Under the pieces are notes generated by a model. The model did no database searches. It was not told where the DNA came from and worked only from the letters and a program-made list of their open reading frames with translations. The position numbers and the translations under genes were made by a program. A stretch of DNA of 64,000 nucleotides. Origin: a bacterium. Lineage in GTDB: Bacteria > Cyanobacteriota > Vampirovibrionia > Gastranaerophilales > Gastranaerophilaceae. Location of the stretch: positions 1 to 64,000 of the forward strand of contig JAFQOI010000101.1 of the NCBI GenBank assembly GCA_017403285.1, written 5' to 3'. Below are positions 16,179 through 25,873 of this stretch, one piece after another. Position 1 is the stretch's first letter. Every line of letters starts with the position of its first letter.

Positions 16179-19021
16179 ATATTAAAGTATTTTTTTAGGT
16201 ATTGCCCCGTATAAGATTTTTTGCATTTTGCAACTTCTTCGGGGCTTCCTTGTGCAATAATTTCTCCTCCGTCATCTCCACCTTGAGGTCCAAGGTCTAT
16301 TATATGGTCTGCTGTTTTAATTAGGTCAAGATTGTGTTCAATAATTAAAATGGTATTTCCATTATCTGCTAATTTATTGATAATTTTTATTAGTTTGTCC
16401 AAATCATACCAATGTAAGCCAACAGTTGGTTCATCAAGCAAGTATAAGGTTTTTCCTGTCGCACGTTTATTTAGTTCTGATGCAAGTTTAATTCTCTGAG
16501 CTTCGCCCCCAGATAATGTTGTTGAACTTTGCCCAAGTTTCATATAACCCAGACCAACATCTTTTAAAGTTTGAAGCCTTGATTTGATTTTTGGAATATT
16601 TTCAAAGAAATCAACTGCTTCAGAAATACTCATTTCTAATACTTCTGAAATGTTTTTCCCTTTGTATTTTACTTCAAGAGTTTCTCTATTGTATCTTTGC
16701 CCTTTGCAAACATTGCATTTTATATATACATCAGAGAGAAAATTCATTTCAATTTTTGTTAGACCATCACCTTTACAAGCTTCGCATCTTCCACCTTTTA
16801 CATTAAAGCTGAATCTTCCTTGAGAATATCCTCTCACTTTTGCTTCTGGTGTTTTTGCAAATAACTCTCTTATGTGAGTAAAAACATCTGTATATGTTGC
16901 TGGATTTGATCTTGGAGTTCTACCTATTGGTGATTGGTCTATGCATATAACTTTATCAATGTTTTCAAATCCTAAAATGTTGTCAATTCCTTGAGGTTTT
17001 GGTTTATTTGCATTTAATTTGTGAAGTGCAAATTGATAAATCAAATCATTCATTAATGTTGATTTTCCACTCCCAGATATACCTGTTATTGCGACAACTT
17101 TTCCCAAAGGAATTGTTACATCAATATTCTTTAAATTGTTTTTTCTTGCATTTTTTACTTCAAGGTAACAACCATTACCCTCTCTTCTTTTTGTTGGGAT
17201 TGGAATCGATTTTTCACCACTTAAATATTGTCCAGTTATAGATTTTTTTGCTTTTATTATGTCTTCGATAGAACCTTGAGCAATTATTTTTCCACCATTT
17301 ATACCTGCATAAGGTCCAATATCAACTATATGGTCAGCGTTTCTTATTGTATCTTCATCGTGTTCAACGACAATCAAAGTATTTCCTAAATTTCTTAGTC
17401 TTATCAGCGTTTTAATTAACATATCGTTATTATATTGATGTAACCCAATTGATGGTTCATCAAGAACATATAAAACTCCTGAAAGACCGCTTCCAATTTG
17501 AGTGGCAAGTCTTATTCTCTGAGCTTCACCCCCAGATAATGTTGCAGACATTCTCGCTAAGTCAAGATAACTTAACCCCACATCTAGCATAAATTTAAGT
17601 CTGGCTCTTATTTCTTCTAAAATTTGTTTTGCGATTGTTAGTTTATAATCATCTAGTTCGAGATATAAATCTGAAAAGAATTTATAAGCGTCTTTTATAG
17701 ATAATTTAGTAACTTCATAGATGTTTTTGCCTCCAACTGTAACGGCTAAAGAAAATGGTTTGAGTCTTGCTCCTAAACAATCACTACAAGGGATTTGCGA
17801 CATATAATCTTGAATTTGTTCCCTGATTTCGTCAGAATTTGACTCATTATATTTGTTCATAAAATATGGTATAACACCCATAAAAGGCATTTTTCTAGTT
17901 ACATACCTCGTTCCGCCAAATTCTTTGTATCTTAATGCAACACTTTCTCTGCCACTCCCATATAAAATTATATTTTGATGTTTTTCTGGTAAATCATCAA
18001 ATGGTACATCCATATCTATTCCAAAATGCAGTGCAACAGATGATAAAACATCTAAATAATACGGATTTCCTGTTTTCGCCCAAGGATATATTGCTCCATT
18101 CCTTATTGATTTAGTTCTGTCTGGAACAATTAAATCAGCATCAGGTTCATAATGTGCGCCTAATCCACCACAAGTCGGGCATGCGCCATAAGGATTGTTA
18201 AAACTAAATATTCTTGGCGCAAGTTCTTCAAAACTTAAATTGCAATTTGGGCAAGCAAGTTTTTCGGAAAATATCATTTCATTGCCACCAATTACATCTA
18301 CAATTAAAAGTCCATCTGACTTTTGTAATGCAATTTGAGCGCTGTCAGTTAGCCTTGCTTTTGCGCTTTCTCTTACAATTAGTCTATCTACGACTACTTC
18401 AATTGTATGTTTTTGTGTTTTTGTAAGTTCTATTTCTTCTTCATCTAGGTTGTATATTTTCCCATCTACTCGAACTCTTATAAAACCTTCTTGTTTTAAT
18501 TCTTCAATTAAGTTAATAAACTCCCCTTTTTTCCCTCGTACAATTGGTGATAAAAGTTGAATTTTTGTACCTTCAGGCAAAGTGTATATTTTATCTACAA
18601 TCTCATCAATAGATTGAGGTGCAATTTCACTGCCACATTCCGGACAATGAGGTGTTCCTATTCTTGCGAATAAAAGTCTTAAGTAGTCATATATCTCTGT
18701 AACTGTTCCAACGGTTGAACGAGGATTGTTGCTGGTTGATTTTTGGTCGATAGATATGGCTGGTGATAAGCCTTCTATGCTCTCAACATCCGGTTTATCA
18801 AGTTGTCCTAAAAACTGTCTTGCATAGTTTGAAAGGCTTTCGACATATCGTCTTTGTCCTTCAGCAAATATTGTGTCAAAGGCAAGAGAACTTTTTCCTG
18901 AACCAGAAATTCCTGTAAAAACAATTAATTCATTTTTAGGGAGTTCAATGTTTATATTTTTTAAATTGTGTTGATTTGCTTTTCTTACTATGATTTTGTC
19001 ATTCATATCGACATTATACAT
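16175..19021 (-). CDS. uvrA: UvrABC excinuclease subunit A
   Basis: Damage-recognition ATPase of nucleotide excision repair. The 948-residue protein has two ABC modules. The first Walker A is [20 protein letters not shown] and the second [16 protein letters not shown]. Two ABC signatures ([18 protein letters not shown] and [18 protein letters not shown]) and the zinc-binding cysteine groups [21 protein letters not shown] and [14 protein letters not shown] are all intact. The start is either the ATG at 19021 or one at 19006; neither has a ribosome site. It is transcribed divergently from the lipoate ligase, whose ATG is only 28 bases away, with a shared symmetrical TATA element between. No uvrB or uvrC is adjacent. 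Confidence 0.97.
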   Translation of the reverse strand: MYNVDMNDKIIVRKANQHNLKNINIELPKNELIVFTGISGSGKSSLAFDTIFAEGQRRYVESLSNYARQFLGQLDKPDVESIEGLSPAISIDQKSTSNNPRSTVGTVTEIYDYLRLLFARIGTPHCPECGSEIAPQSIDEIVDKIYTLPEGTKIQLLSPIVRGKKGEFINLIEELKQEGFIRVRVDGKIYNLDEEEIELTKTQKHTIEVVVDRLIVRESAKARLTDSAQIALQKSDGLLIVDVIGGNEMIFSEKLACPNCNLSFEELAPRIFSFNNPYGACPTCGGLGAHYEPDADLIVPDRTKSIRNGAIYPWAKTGNPYYLDVLSSVALHFGIDMDVPFDDLPEKHQNIILYGSGRESVALRYKEFGGTRYVTRKMPFMGVIPYFMNKYNESNSDEIREQIQDYMSQIPCSDCLGARLKPFSLAVTVGGKNIYEVTKLSIKDAYKFFSDLYLELDDYKLTIAKQILEEIRARLKFMLDVGLSYLDLARMSATLSGGEAQRIRLATQIGSGLSGVLYVLDEPSIGLHQYNNDMLIKTLIRLRNLGNTLIVVEHDEDTIRNADHIVDIGPYAGINGGKIIAQGSIEDIIKAKKSITGQYLSGEKSIPIPTKRREGNGCYLEVKNARKNNLKNIDVTIPLGKVVAITGISGSGKSTLMNDLIYQFALHKLNANKPKPQGIDNILGFENIDKVICIDQSPIGRTPRSNPATYTDVFTHIRELFAKTPEAKVRGYSQGRFSFNVKGGRCEACKGDGLTKIEMNFLSDVYIKCNVCKGQRYNRETLEVKYKGKNISEVLEMSISEAVDFFENIPKIKSRLQTLKDVGLGYMKLGQSSTTLSGGEAQRIKLASELNKRATGKTLYLLDEPTVGLHWYDLDKLIKIINKLADNGNTILIIEHNLDLIKTADHIIDLGPQGGDDGGEIIAQGSPEEVAKCKKSYTGQYLKKYFNI

Positions 19022-19033
19022 TAATATAAATTT

Positions 19034-19043
19034 ATTGTATAAT
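19034..19043. promoter_or_regulatory. Shared symmetrical -10 element for uvrA and the lipoate ligase
   Basis: ATTGTATAAT reads TATAAT on the plus strand (19038-19043) and TATACAAT on the minus strand. The plus reading puts transcription start at about 19050, exactly the ligase ATG. The minus reading gives uvrA a leader of only a few bases. Clear -35 boxes are lacking. Confidence 0.4.
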
Positions 19044-19049
19044 CCTCTT

Positions 19050-19727
19050 ATGATTGAATTTGTTGAATATCAAGTAAATACTGGGAAAATAAATATGGAT
19101 GTGGATTCTGAAATTTTGGAGTCTGCAATTAAAAATAATATAAAAGAACCTATAATAAGATTTTATGCTTGGTCCCCTAAGTGTGTTTCTTTAGGGAGAA
19201 ACCAAAATTATGATGGAATTAATGTAGATTATTGCAAAAGCAACAATATTGATATTGTAAAAAGAATAACTGGGGGCAGAGGAATTTTGCACGATGATGA
19301 AGTTACATATTCTTTTGTTTGCCCAACTATCTTTCTTAAAGGTGGAGAAAGTATAATTGCTTCTTATAAGGAAATTTCTTCCGCAATTATTATGGGATTT
19401 AAAAATCTTGATATAAACCTTGAAATTGGAGGAAAAAAGAAAGTTAATACTTCTTTTGATTATTGTATGTCTTTAACTACAGGTGCTGATTTATGTGTTG
19501 ATGATAAAAAATTAATCGGTTCTGCTCAATTTCGTAAGCAAAATTATTTGCTTCAACATGGGTCTATATTATTCAATTTAAATCATGATGCAATTAAAAA
19601 TATATTTAATGAAGAAACTGACTATAGTAGCATTACAACAATAAAAGAACTCAATGATAAAATTACAAGAGGAGATGTCATTGAGTCTTTGAAAAAGGGT
19701 TTTAAAGATTATTTTTATACTAACTAA
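19050..19727 (+). CDS. Lipoate-protein ligase A / octanoyltransferase family protein
   Basis: Attaches lipoyl or octanoyl groups to lysine of 2-oxoacid dehydrogenase or glycine-cleavage proteins. The 225-residue protein shows the biotin/lipoyl ligase fold signatures: [37 protein letters not shown] (the RxTGG-x-x-H loop) and [20 protein letters not shown] with the conserved lysine of KLIGSAQ. I chose the ATG at 19050; an upstream frame reaching into uvrA has no support. There is no ribosome site and TATAAT lies directly upstream, so a leaderless mRNA is likely. LplA and LipM types cannot be separated by eye. Its 3' end overlaps the converging orphan gene by eight bases. Confidence 0.82.
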   Translation: MIEFVEYQVNTGKINMDVDSEILESAIKNNIKEPIIRFYAWSPKCVSLGRNQNYDGINVDYCKSNNIDIVKRITGGRGILHDDEVTYSFVCPTIFLKGGESIIASYKEISSAIIMGFKNLDINLEIGGKKKVNTSFDYCMSLTTGADLCVDDKKLIGSAQFRKQNYLLQHGSILFNLNHDAIKNIFNEETDYSSITTIKELNDKITRGDVIESLKKGFKDYFYTN

Positions 19728-20124
19728 ATTTTGCTACGTAATATTTATTCGTTTTGCTTAAAATTTTAAATAGTGCCAGTTCTTCTTCACGATTAGATGC
19801 AGTTAGGAAGTAACGTTTTTGATTTTCTTCTTTTTTGGGGCTAACAGATACTTCAACTTCAGTTAAATTAACTTGTTCTGGATGTTTATCAAGTTCTCTT
19901 TTGTATTGTTTATCAAGGCGACGAGCAACATTTTTATATGCATTGTGAACTGTTCCGTCAACAACTCCAGGGTGAGAATAACCAGTTTTTAGTTTGTATT
20001 TTTGCTTCAAAGTGTCATTTGCGTCAAAAGTAAGATCCATTAAGGTTGGGATACCTACACTTGGTTTTTCATTTTTTAGTGTAAAAACCATTAATGACCC
20101 GAATGAAACAGGATTTATTGCCAT
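19720..20124 (-). CDS. Orphan protein with MAINPVSFG N-terminus
   Basis: A 134-residue protein of unknown function. It starts MAINPVSFGS, a short motif that I recall at the N-termini of many otherwise unrelated proteins of gut Melainabacteria; that memory cannot be checked here. The rest is soluble-looking, with basic and acidic clusters (NVARRLDKQYKRELDKHPE) and strands such as EVEVSV. There is no membrane helix and there are no cysteines. AAGGAAG sits six bases before the ATG, giving a firm start. It converges with the lipoate ligase and overlaps it by eight bases. Confidence 0.72.
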   Translation of the reverse strand: MAINPVSFGSLMVFTLKNEKPSVGIPTLMDLTFDANDTLKQKYKLKTGYSHPGVVDGTVHNAYKNVARRLDKQYKRELDKHPEQVNLTEVEVSVSPKKEENQKRYFLTASNREEELALFKILSKTNKYYVAKFS

Positions 20125-20190
20125 TGATACTTCCTTCTACATGTATTGTATGTTTTTTTAAAAAACCGACAAAAAAAAAATTGCGTAAAA

Positions 20191-20220
20191 TTATGAAAAT
20201 TGTTAAAAATCTGATAAAAT
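20191..20220 (+). promoter_or_regulatory. Predicted extended -10 promoter of the M16 peptidase pair
   Basis: TGATAAAAT (20212-20220) is an extended -10 with a weak TTATGA 18 bases upstream. The leader to the first M16 gene is about 70 bases. Confidence 0.35.
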
Positions 20221-20298
20221 GTAAAGAGTTATTTAATAGTTGGTAATAAAGTAGAAGGTAAGAATTATATTACTACACTAGGTAAAAAGAGGTTAGCA

Positions 20299-21648
20299 AT
20301 GAAAAATATAAAGAAAAGTCTTGTTAATTATCCGTTTCTCGAAAAACCTATTGAAATCTATGAAAGAGAATGTGGGCACAAGATAATTTATGCATATAAA
20401 AAAGGTTCTTTGATAAATATAAGTAGTTGGGTAAAAACTGGTTCTATCAATGAGAATGATGAAAATAATGGTATATCTCATTTTCTTGAACACTTAATGT
20501 TTAAGGGTACTTCAAAGCATAAAGCAGGTTATTTTGACAAAACATTAGAATCAAAAGGCGCTATAGTTAATGCTGCAACTTGGAAAGACTACACTTTTTA
20601 TTATGTAACTATTCCAAAAGGTTCTGATGATAAAAACTTTAAAGAAATGCTTGAGCTTCATGCTGATATGATGCTTGACCCTGTTATTCCACCAGAAGAA
20701 ATAGGAGAACCTTTTGATTTAAATGAGCCGGTTACAACAAAAAGAGAACGACATGTCGTTATAGAAGAAATAAGAATGCGCAAAGACCAGCCTTGGACAA
20801 AGGTTTATAACAGTGTTAATGCGAATCTTTATACAAGTCATCCTTATAAACGTGATGTCATTGGCAATGAACAAATAATATCGACAATAAAAAGAGAGGA
20901 TATTCTTGATTATTATAAAAAATTCTATACTCCAAATAATATAACAACAGTGCTTGTGGGAGATTTTAATCCAGAAGAAGTTATCCCTCAAATTGCAAAA
21001 GAATTTGATTTTAGAGGTAGATTAAATACACCTAAAATTGAATATGAAATTGATTCCCAGCATGTTGGTGGAAAATACATTGAACAATATTCGAATGTTA
21101 ATACTGGATATACGATGTTTGGATATTTGGGTGTAAAAGCTAGTGATGTTAGGAAAACAATAATACTTGGAATGATTTGTTCTATTTTAGGATATGGTCT
21201 AAGTGCTAGATTGTACCAAGAGTTAATTGAAAAAATGCCAGAGTGTATATTTAACGAGGTTAGTGCTTATTATTATTCTTTTAGAGATGGTGGGAATATC
21301 TTTATTTCTGCCAATTTTAAGCCTGAATTGAAAGATATTGCTTTGGAAAAACTAAAAGAACAAATCCAAAAATTCTGCACAGAAGGTATCACTGAAAGAG
21401 AACTTAAAAAAGTTAAAAAGAGACTAAAGGTAGATATTGCTTCTTCTTCAGAAACTGTCTCAGATATTGCTGATACTATTGGTGAATTTATGACCGTATA
21501 TGAAAATCTCGATTGTATTGAAGAATATATTAATACAATCGATATGATAACTGCAGAAGAAATAAAATTGGTTGCTCAACAATATTTGAATGTTGATAAT
21601 TCTGTCATTTCTGTTTTAATGCCAGAAGAATATAAAAACAAAGGATAA
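20299..21648 (+). CDS. M16 family zinc peptidase, catalytic partner
   Basis: A 449-residue M16B-type peptidase, related to mitochondrial processing peptidase and bacterial YmxG-like enzymes. The inverted zinc motif HFLEH is at residues 61-65 in GISHFLEHLMFKGTSKH, and the downstream glutamate helix is in HVVIEEIRMRKDQPW. The fold continues with NITTVLVGDF and a second, non-catalytic half containing GYGLSARLYQELIE. No signal peptide is present, so it should act in the cytoplasm. AGAGG is seven bases before the ATG. An unusual insertion, GEPFDLNEPVTTK, sits just before the second motif helix. The next gene, three bases on, is its likely inactive partner. Confidence 0.9.
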   Translation: MKNIKKSLVNYPFLEKPIEIYERECGHKIIYAYKKGSLINISSWVKTGSINENDENNGISHFLEHLMFKGTSKHKAGYFDKTLESKGAIVNAATWKDYTFYYVTIPKGSDDKNFKEMLELHADMMLDPVIPPEEIGEPFDLNEPVTTKRERHVVIEEIRMRKDQPWTKVYNSVNANLYTSHPYKRDVIGNEQIISTIKREDILDYYKKFYTPNNITTVLVGDFNPEEVIPQIAKEFDFRGRLNTPKIEYEIDSQHVGGKYIEQYSNVNTGYTMFGYLGVKASDVRKTIILGMICSILGYGLSARLYQELIEKMPECIFNEVSAYYYSFRDGGNIFISANFKPELKDIALEKLKEQIQKFCTEGITERELKKVKKRLKVDIASSSETVSDIADTIGEFMTVYENLDCIEEYINTIDMITAEEIKLVAQQYLNVDNSVISVLMPEEYKNKG

Positions 21649-21651
21649 AAA

Positions 21652-22896
21652 ATGGATAAAGTTATTTTAAATAATGGAATAGAAACGATAATTAAAACAA
21701 ATAAAAATACACCGAGAACAGCAATCGCTTTTTATATAAGGTTTAATAAAATGAATATTTCAAAAAGCGGAATGTATTACCTTCTCGCTTCTTTGATGTT
21801 TCAAGGAACTAAAAATAGAACTGGTGAAGAACTTGCTATAGAACTAAATGAAAATGCTATTGAAATCTATTTTACCGTTAAATCAGATTATTTAGTTTTT
21901 AAAATACTTTGCCTTAATGAAGATGTGGAACGTGCTCTTGAAATTTTTCAAGATATGCTTGAAAATACAACATTTGATAGTGTTGAAAAAGAAGCACAAA
22001 AAATAAAAGGTGAATTAGAGGCCGAAATGGATTCCTCAAGAAAACAAGCACAAGATGAGTTTTACAGAACTATCTACAAAAACCATTATTATAGTTATGG
22101 GATGAAAGAGGCGATAGAACAGATTGGTAGCATAACAAAACAAGAGCTTTTTGAAATCTTTTATCAGTTAAAATTTGTGACGGCTAAAAATATATTTGTA
22201 GTTAGTGATAAATCTAAAGAAGACATTCTTCCTTTAATAGAAAAACATCTTGCATCTCTTAGTGTTAAAGACACAGAATATAGAGAAAATAAGAATGAAG
22301 CAATAACTCAAGATAGAATTTCTACAGTAGTAAAAGAAGATGCGAATCAAGCACAGATTTATATGGGGTGGCACGCTCCTTACATGGAAAACTTCAGAGA
22401 GTTTATTTCTTTTATGCTTATGAATAATGTTTTGGGTTCATCCGGCTTATCTTCTCGTTTGTTTCTAGAATTAAGAGAGAAAAAGGGCTTAGCATACACA
22501 GTTAGAAGTGTTTATGAAACGTTTAGATTGGGAAGTTGTTTCTATGTATATATTGCGACAGAACCCAAAAATATAAAAACAGCAATTGATGGCTTTAAAA
22601 CAGAAATTGATAAAATTATGACAGAATTGATTTCTGATGAAGAACTAGAGAGTGCTAAAAACAGAGCAATTGGTAGAAAACAATTTGCGTATGAAACAAA
22701 TATGTCAGAAGCAATAACAAGAGGATTATATCAATATTTGGGTTTTGATCTTAATTATGATGAAAAAATTGAAAATATGATAAAGGATATTACTAAAGAA
22801 GATATAATGAATACGGCGAAAAAATATCTTTCTGGGCATAATGCATTGTGCGTATTGGCTCCTAGTGAATATTTAAAAGAAGCTAATTTGATTTAA
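21652..22896 (+). CDS. M16 family peptidase-like protein, non-catalytic partner
   Basis: A 414-residue M16 homologue in which the zinc motif is gone: the equivalent helix reads YYLLASLMFQGTKNRTGEE, with no HxxEH. The C-terminal half keeps the family pattern, including GLSSRLFLELREKKGLAYTV and the Arg/Tyr-type region used by partner subunits to hold substrate. It starts three bases after the catalytic gene with AAAGGA before the ATG, so the two are co-translated. This matches two-subunit M16B enzymes with one active and one inactive chain. The substrate is unknown. Confidence 0.88.
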   Translation: MDKVILNNGIETIIKTNKNTPRTAIAFYIRFNKMNISKSGMYYLLASLMFQGTKNRTGEELAIELNENAIEIYFTVKSDYLVFKILCLNEDVERALEIFQDMLENTTFDSVEKEAQKIKGELEAEMDSSRKQAQDEFYRTIYKNHYYSYGMKEAIEQIGSITKQELFEIFYQLKFVTAKNIFVVSDKSKEDILPLIEKHLASLSVKDTEYRENKNEAITQDRISTVVKEDANQAQIYMGWHAPYMENFREFISFMLMNNVLGSSGLSSRLFLELREKKGLAYTVRSVYETFRLGSCFYVYIATEPKNIKTAIDGFKTEIDKIMTELISDEELESAKNRAIGRKQFAYETNMSEAITRGLYQYLGFDLNYDEKIENMIKDITKEDIMNTAKKYLSGHNALCVLAPSEYLKEANLI

Positions 22897-22899
22897 CCC

Positions 22900-22929
22900 T
22901 TGTTAATGCAAGGTAGATTATGGTAAAAT
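22900..22929 (+). promoter_or_regulatory. Predicted promoter of the 532-residue TPR gene
   Basis: TTGTTA (22900-22905), an 18-base spacer and TGGTAAAAT (with -10 at 22924-22929) put the start near 22936, only a few bases before the ATG at 22942. Confidence 0.45.
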
Positions 22930-22941
22930 CAACATATAGAT

Positions 22942-24540
22942 ATGAGCACTACAGATATTCAAAATAAGAAAATAAAAAAAGAAATTGATAAATTTCAAAA
23001 ATCTGGCAATATCCAAAAAGCAATAGATGCTTGTAAGGGTGCGTTGTCTGCTGATGAAAATAATGCAGAACTTCATATTAAACTTGGTGATTTATATATG
23101 GAGTGGCATCTTGATATTCATCAATCAAAACAATATGCTGATGATGCTATAACTGAATATCAAAGAGCATTAGAAACGGATGTTGATTCTGCTGAAATCT
23201 ATTATAAAATTGGGATGGCTTTTTATTATAAGCGAGAACTGGATAAAGCAGTTAATTACTTTAAACTTGTTCTTGAACATAATGTAAAAATGTCAGAAGC
23301 ATATTTTATGCTAGCAGAAATATTTATGCGAAAGGGTGATTTTCTAGAGGCAATGGAAAATGCTCAAAGAGCGATAAAAATTGCACCATTGACTTCTTCT
23401 AGAGCATATTTCCTTGTATATTGTATTCAATCACTTTCTAATAAAGTTAAATGGTATAAGAAACTGCCAAATTTAATCGCTTCTTTTTGTACTTTGCCAT
23501 TTGATAAATATGCGATGAAGGCAGTTGGAAAAAATTTATCATATCTAAAATTTGTTCCGTCATTGTTGAAAATATCTTTTTTAATAATGAGAGAAGGTTT
23601 CTCAGAAAAAATTATAGATATGTACAGAGAAATGATTGATAAAGCACCAGGTTTTGTCGAATTATATATTCTCTTAGGTAAAGTTTATACAGAATTGCAA
23701 CGATATGATGATGCAATTTGTGAATATAAAATGGCAATTTGGTTGGATAGTCTTAATGTTGATGCATATTATTATCTTTGCTTGTTATATGAAGAACAGA
23801 AAGATTATGACAATGCAATTTTAGTTTGTGAAAAACTAGTTGAACTTCAACCTCAAGTTGCTGATTATCATTGTAAGATAGCACAATATAAGTATTTAAA
23901 AGGGGAAGTTGATGAGGCTGTTACTCATTACCAAACAGCAGTTGCGATAAATCCTAACCCAAAATGGACTAGTGTTGTAGCTTTGACTTTAGGCTTTATT
24001 TTTCAAGAAAATTCAAAGAATTTTGATGCTGCCATTGCTTCTTATCAAAATGCACATAATTTAAATCCAGATGATATTGAAATTTTCTTAAATTTGGGAA
24101 ATGTGTTCTTTGAAAAAGGTTCATATGATAATGCATTGGTGGTTTATAAAAAGGCATTAGAAGCCTCTCCTTATAATTCCAGATTGCATTGTAATTTGGG
24201 ATATTTATATTGGGGTAAGGGCAATATTGAAGAAGCCGTAAAAGAATATGAAAAGGCTATTAAATACGATAATACATACGATATTGCTTACAATAATTTA
24301 GGTGTTATCTACCTCGATGATTTAGGTAGAGTACAAAAAGCAATAGAGTTGTTTGAGGCAGCAATAAAAAATAATCCAAATTATGCACTAGCAAATTATA
24401 ATTTGGCACGTTCAATAGCGATAACTGGGGATAAGATTGAAGCGGCAAAATTATTTCAAACAGCTTTGGATATAAATAATTATACGCAAGAAATTGATCC
24501 TAGAGATATTGAAGATAAAATTCAAGACTTGTTTACATAA
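22942..24540 (+). CDS. Large TPR-repeat protein
   Basis: A 532-residue protein with about eleven tetratricopeptide units, such as NIQKAIDACKGALSADEN, RYDDAICEYKMAIWLDSLN, DYDNAILVCEKLVELQPQ, SYDNALVVYKKALEASPYN and NIEEAVKEYEKAIKYDNTY. Between two TPR blocks (about 150-215) lies a less regular, more hydrophobic stretch containing LPNLIASFCTLPFDKYAMK. There is no signal peptide or enzyme domain, so a scaffold role is likely. No ribosome site precedes the ATG and a -10 box ends 12 bases upstream, so the mRNA may be nearly leaderless. The downstream thioesterase is coupled to its stop codon. Confidence 0.85.
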   Translation: MSTTDIQNKKIKKEIDKFQKSGNIQKAIDACKGALSADENNAELHIKLGDLYMEWHLDIHQSKQYADDAITEYQRALETDVDSAEIYYKIGMAFYYKRELDKAVNYFKLVLEHNVKMSEAYFMLAEIFMRKGDFLEAMENAQRAIKIAPLTSSRAYFLVYCIQSLSNKVKWYKKLPNLIASFCTLPFDKYAMKAVGKNLSYLKFVPSLLKISFLIMREGFSEKIIDMYREMIDKAPGFVELYILLGKVYTELQRYDDAICEYKMAIWLDSLNVDAYYYLCLLYEEQKDYDNAILVCEKLVELQPQVADYHCKIAQYKYLKGEVDEAVTHYQTAVAINPNPKWTSVVALTLGFIFQENSKNFDAAIASYQNAHNLNPDDIEIFLNLGNVFFEKGSYDNALVVYKKALEASPYNSRLHCNLGYLYWGKGNIEEAVKEYEKAIKYDNTYDIAYNNLGVIYLDDLGRVQKAIELFEAAIKNNPNYALANYNLARSIAITGDKIEAAKLFQTALDINNYTQEIDPRDIEDKIQDLFT

Positions 24541-24550
24541 GGGATTTATT

Positions 24551-24958
24551 TTGGAATATACACAAGAAATAAGAGTTTTATATAGTGATACTGATGCTTA
24601 CGGTGTTGTGTGGCACGGTGCATATACAAAATGGTTTGAAGCAGCAAGAGTTGGTTTTGTTGAGCAACTTGGTTTAGAGTTGGAAAATTTAGAAAATAAA
24701 GGTATTCTTTTCCCTGTTGTTGAAATGAATATAAGATATAAATCTTCTGCAAAAATGAATGAACGTATTATAATAAAAACGAAATTAAAAGAATTAAGAC
24801 CAGTTAGTATTACTTTTGAACATAATGTTTATGAAAAAGAAACTGGTACATTAAGAGTAAATGCTCAGACATCTATTGTTGTTGTTGATATAAAAAATGG
24901 CAAAATGTTTAGAAGAATTCCTGAAGAGTTATACTCAAAATTTCAAGAAGTACAATAA
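24551..24958 (+). CDS. Acyl-CoA thioesterase, YbgC / 4-hydroxybenzoyl-CoA thioesterase family
   Basis: A 135-residue hot-dog-fold hydrolase. The active-site region YSDTDAYGVVWHGAYTKWFE matches the family pattern with the catalytic Asp and the following His, and VVEMNIRYKSSAKMNE is the usual central strand. YbgC-type enzymes cleave short or branched acyl-CoA or acyl-ACP. I chose the TTG at 24551: AAGGGA stands six bases upstream and overlaps the stop codon of the TPR gene. An ATG inside the TPR gene would add 19 residues that do not fit the fold. Substrate specificity is not readable. Confidence 0.85.
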   Translation: MEYTQEIRVLYSDTDAYGVVWHGAYTKWFEAARVGFVEQLGLELENLENKGILFPVVEMNIRYKSSAKMNERIIIKTKLKELRPVSITFEHNVYEKETGTLRVNAQTSIVVVDIKNGKMFRRIPEELYSKFQEVQ

Positions 24959-25045
24959 GTTATTTTGATATTAATCTTTTGGTTAATAAATTTAAATCTT
25001 TAGGCTATATCCCACGATAAAAATATTCCCTAGAATTTAATTGTA

Positions 25046-25834
25046 ATGGGAGTATCAGTTTTGGGGATAAGTACTTATAAAAAATCCGAAAAAATTGAGA
25101 AAATAGAGCAGAATAGTAGAACAATAAGGGCTGCTGCTCAGAAGTATTTTGCTATGGCTGAAAATCAGCGTAATAGTTTTCAATATAAAGAATCTGTCGA
25201 GAACTATTTGACATCTATTTTAATTGATAGAAATAATGTTGTGTCATATAAAGGTGCGGCTCTTTCGTATAAAAATTTAAAAAATTATGATAAAGCTATA
25301 GAGTTTTTAAAAAAAGCTGAAAAAATTGCACCAGATGATGCTTCTATAAAAAAAGAACTTGCGATGTGCAATATTATTCTTGGCAATTTCTGTAATGGGA
25401 TAGGTTATTTAATAAAGGCAATAGGGATAGAACCTGATAATCTTGATATACAAATGCAACTTGCATTAGTTCATGAAATGATAGATGAAGAGGAAATGGC
25501 TCTAAAAATTTATCAAAAAATAATTGAAACCGATGAAACATATATTAGAGCATATATTCAAAAGGCAACTTTATATATGCACTTAAATGATTATGTAAAA
25601 TCTGCATTGACATTTAAGAAGGTAATAGAATTAAAGCCAGACTATTATCGTGCATTTTTGGCGCTTGGAATTTGCTATGAAAAGTTAGCAAATATTAGTG
25701 CTGCAAAAAGATACTATAAAAAGTATCTTGAAAAAAATCCCCTTGCAAAAGATTATTTTGATATAAAACATAGATTGAGTGAAATACCATCTGTGAAAAA
25801 AGATAATAATGGATTAAGGATTGTACACATCTAA
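25046..25834 (+). CDS. TPR-repeat protein
   Basis: A 262-residue protein with six or seven tetratricopeptide units from about residue 35 on, for example SVENYLTSILIDRNNVVSY, NYDKAIEFLKKAEKIAPDD, EEMALKIYQKIIETDETY and DYVKSALTFKKVIELKPDY. The N-terminal 35 residues are basic and helical. No signal peptide is clear, although GVSVLGISTYK could be a weak hydrophobic start. There is no ribosome site before the ATG; TAGAAT lies nine bases upstream, so a very short leader is possible. It is separated by 87 bases from the thioesterase gene. The role is unknown. Confidence 0.8.
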   Translation: MGVSVLGISTYKKSEKIEKIEQNSRTIRAAAQKYFAMAENQRNSFQYKESVENYLTSILIDRNNVVSYKGAALSYKNLKNYDKAIEFLKKAEKIAPDDASIKKELAMCNIILGNFCNGIGYLIKAIGIEPDNLDIQMQLALVHEMIDEEEMALKIYQKIIETDETYIRAYIQKATLYMHLNDYVKSALTFKKVIELKPDYYRAFLALGICYEKLANISAAKRYYKKYLEKNPLAKDYFDIKHRLSEIPSVKKDNNGLRIVHI

Positions 25835-25835
25835 T

Positions 25836-25864
25836 TTGATTATTCAAATCATTTTTGATACACT
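25836..25864 (+). promoter_or_regulatory. Predicted promoter of the PfkB kinase gene
   Basis: TTGATT (25836-25841) and TACACT (25859-25864) are 17 bases apart. The start would fall at about 25871, three bases before the ATG. Confidence 0.5.
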
Positions 25865-25873
25865 GCAAATATT

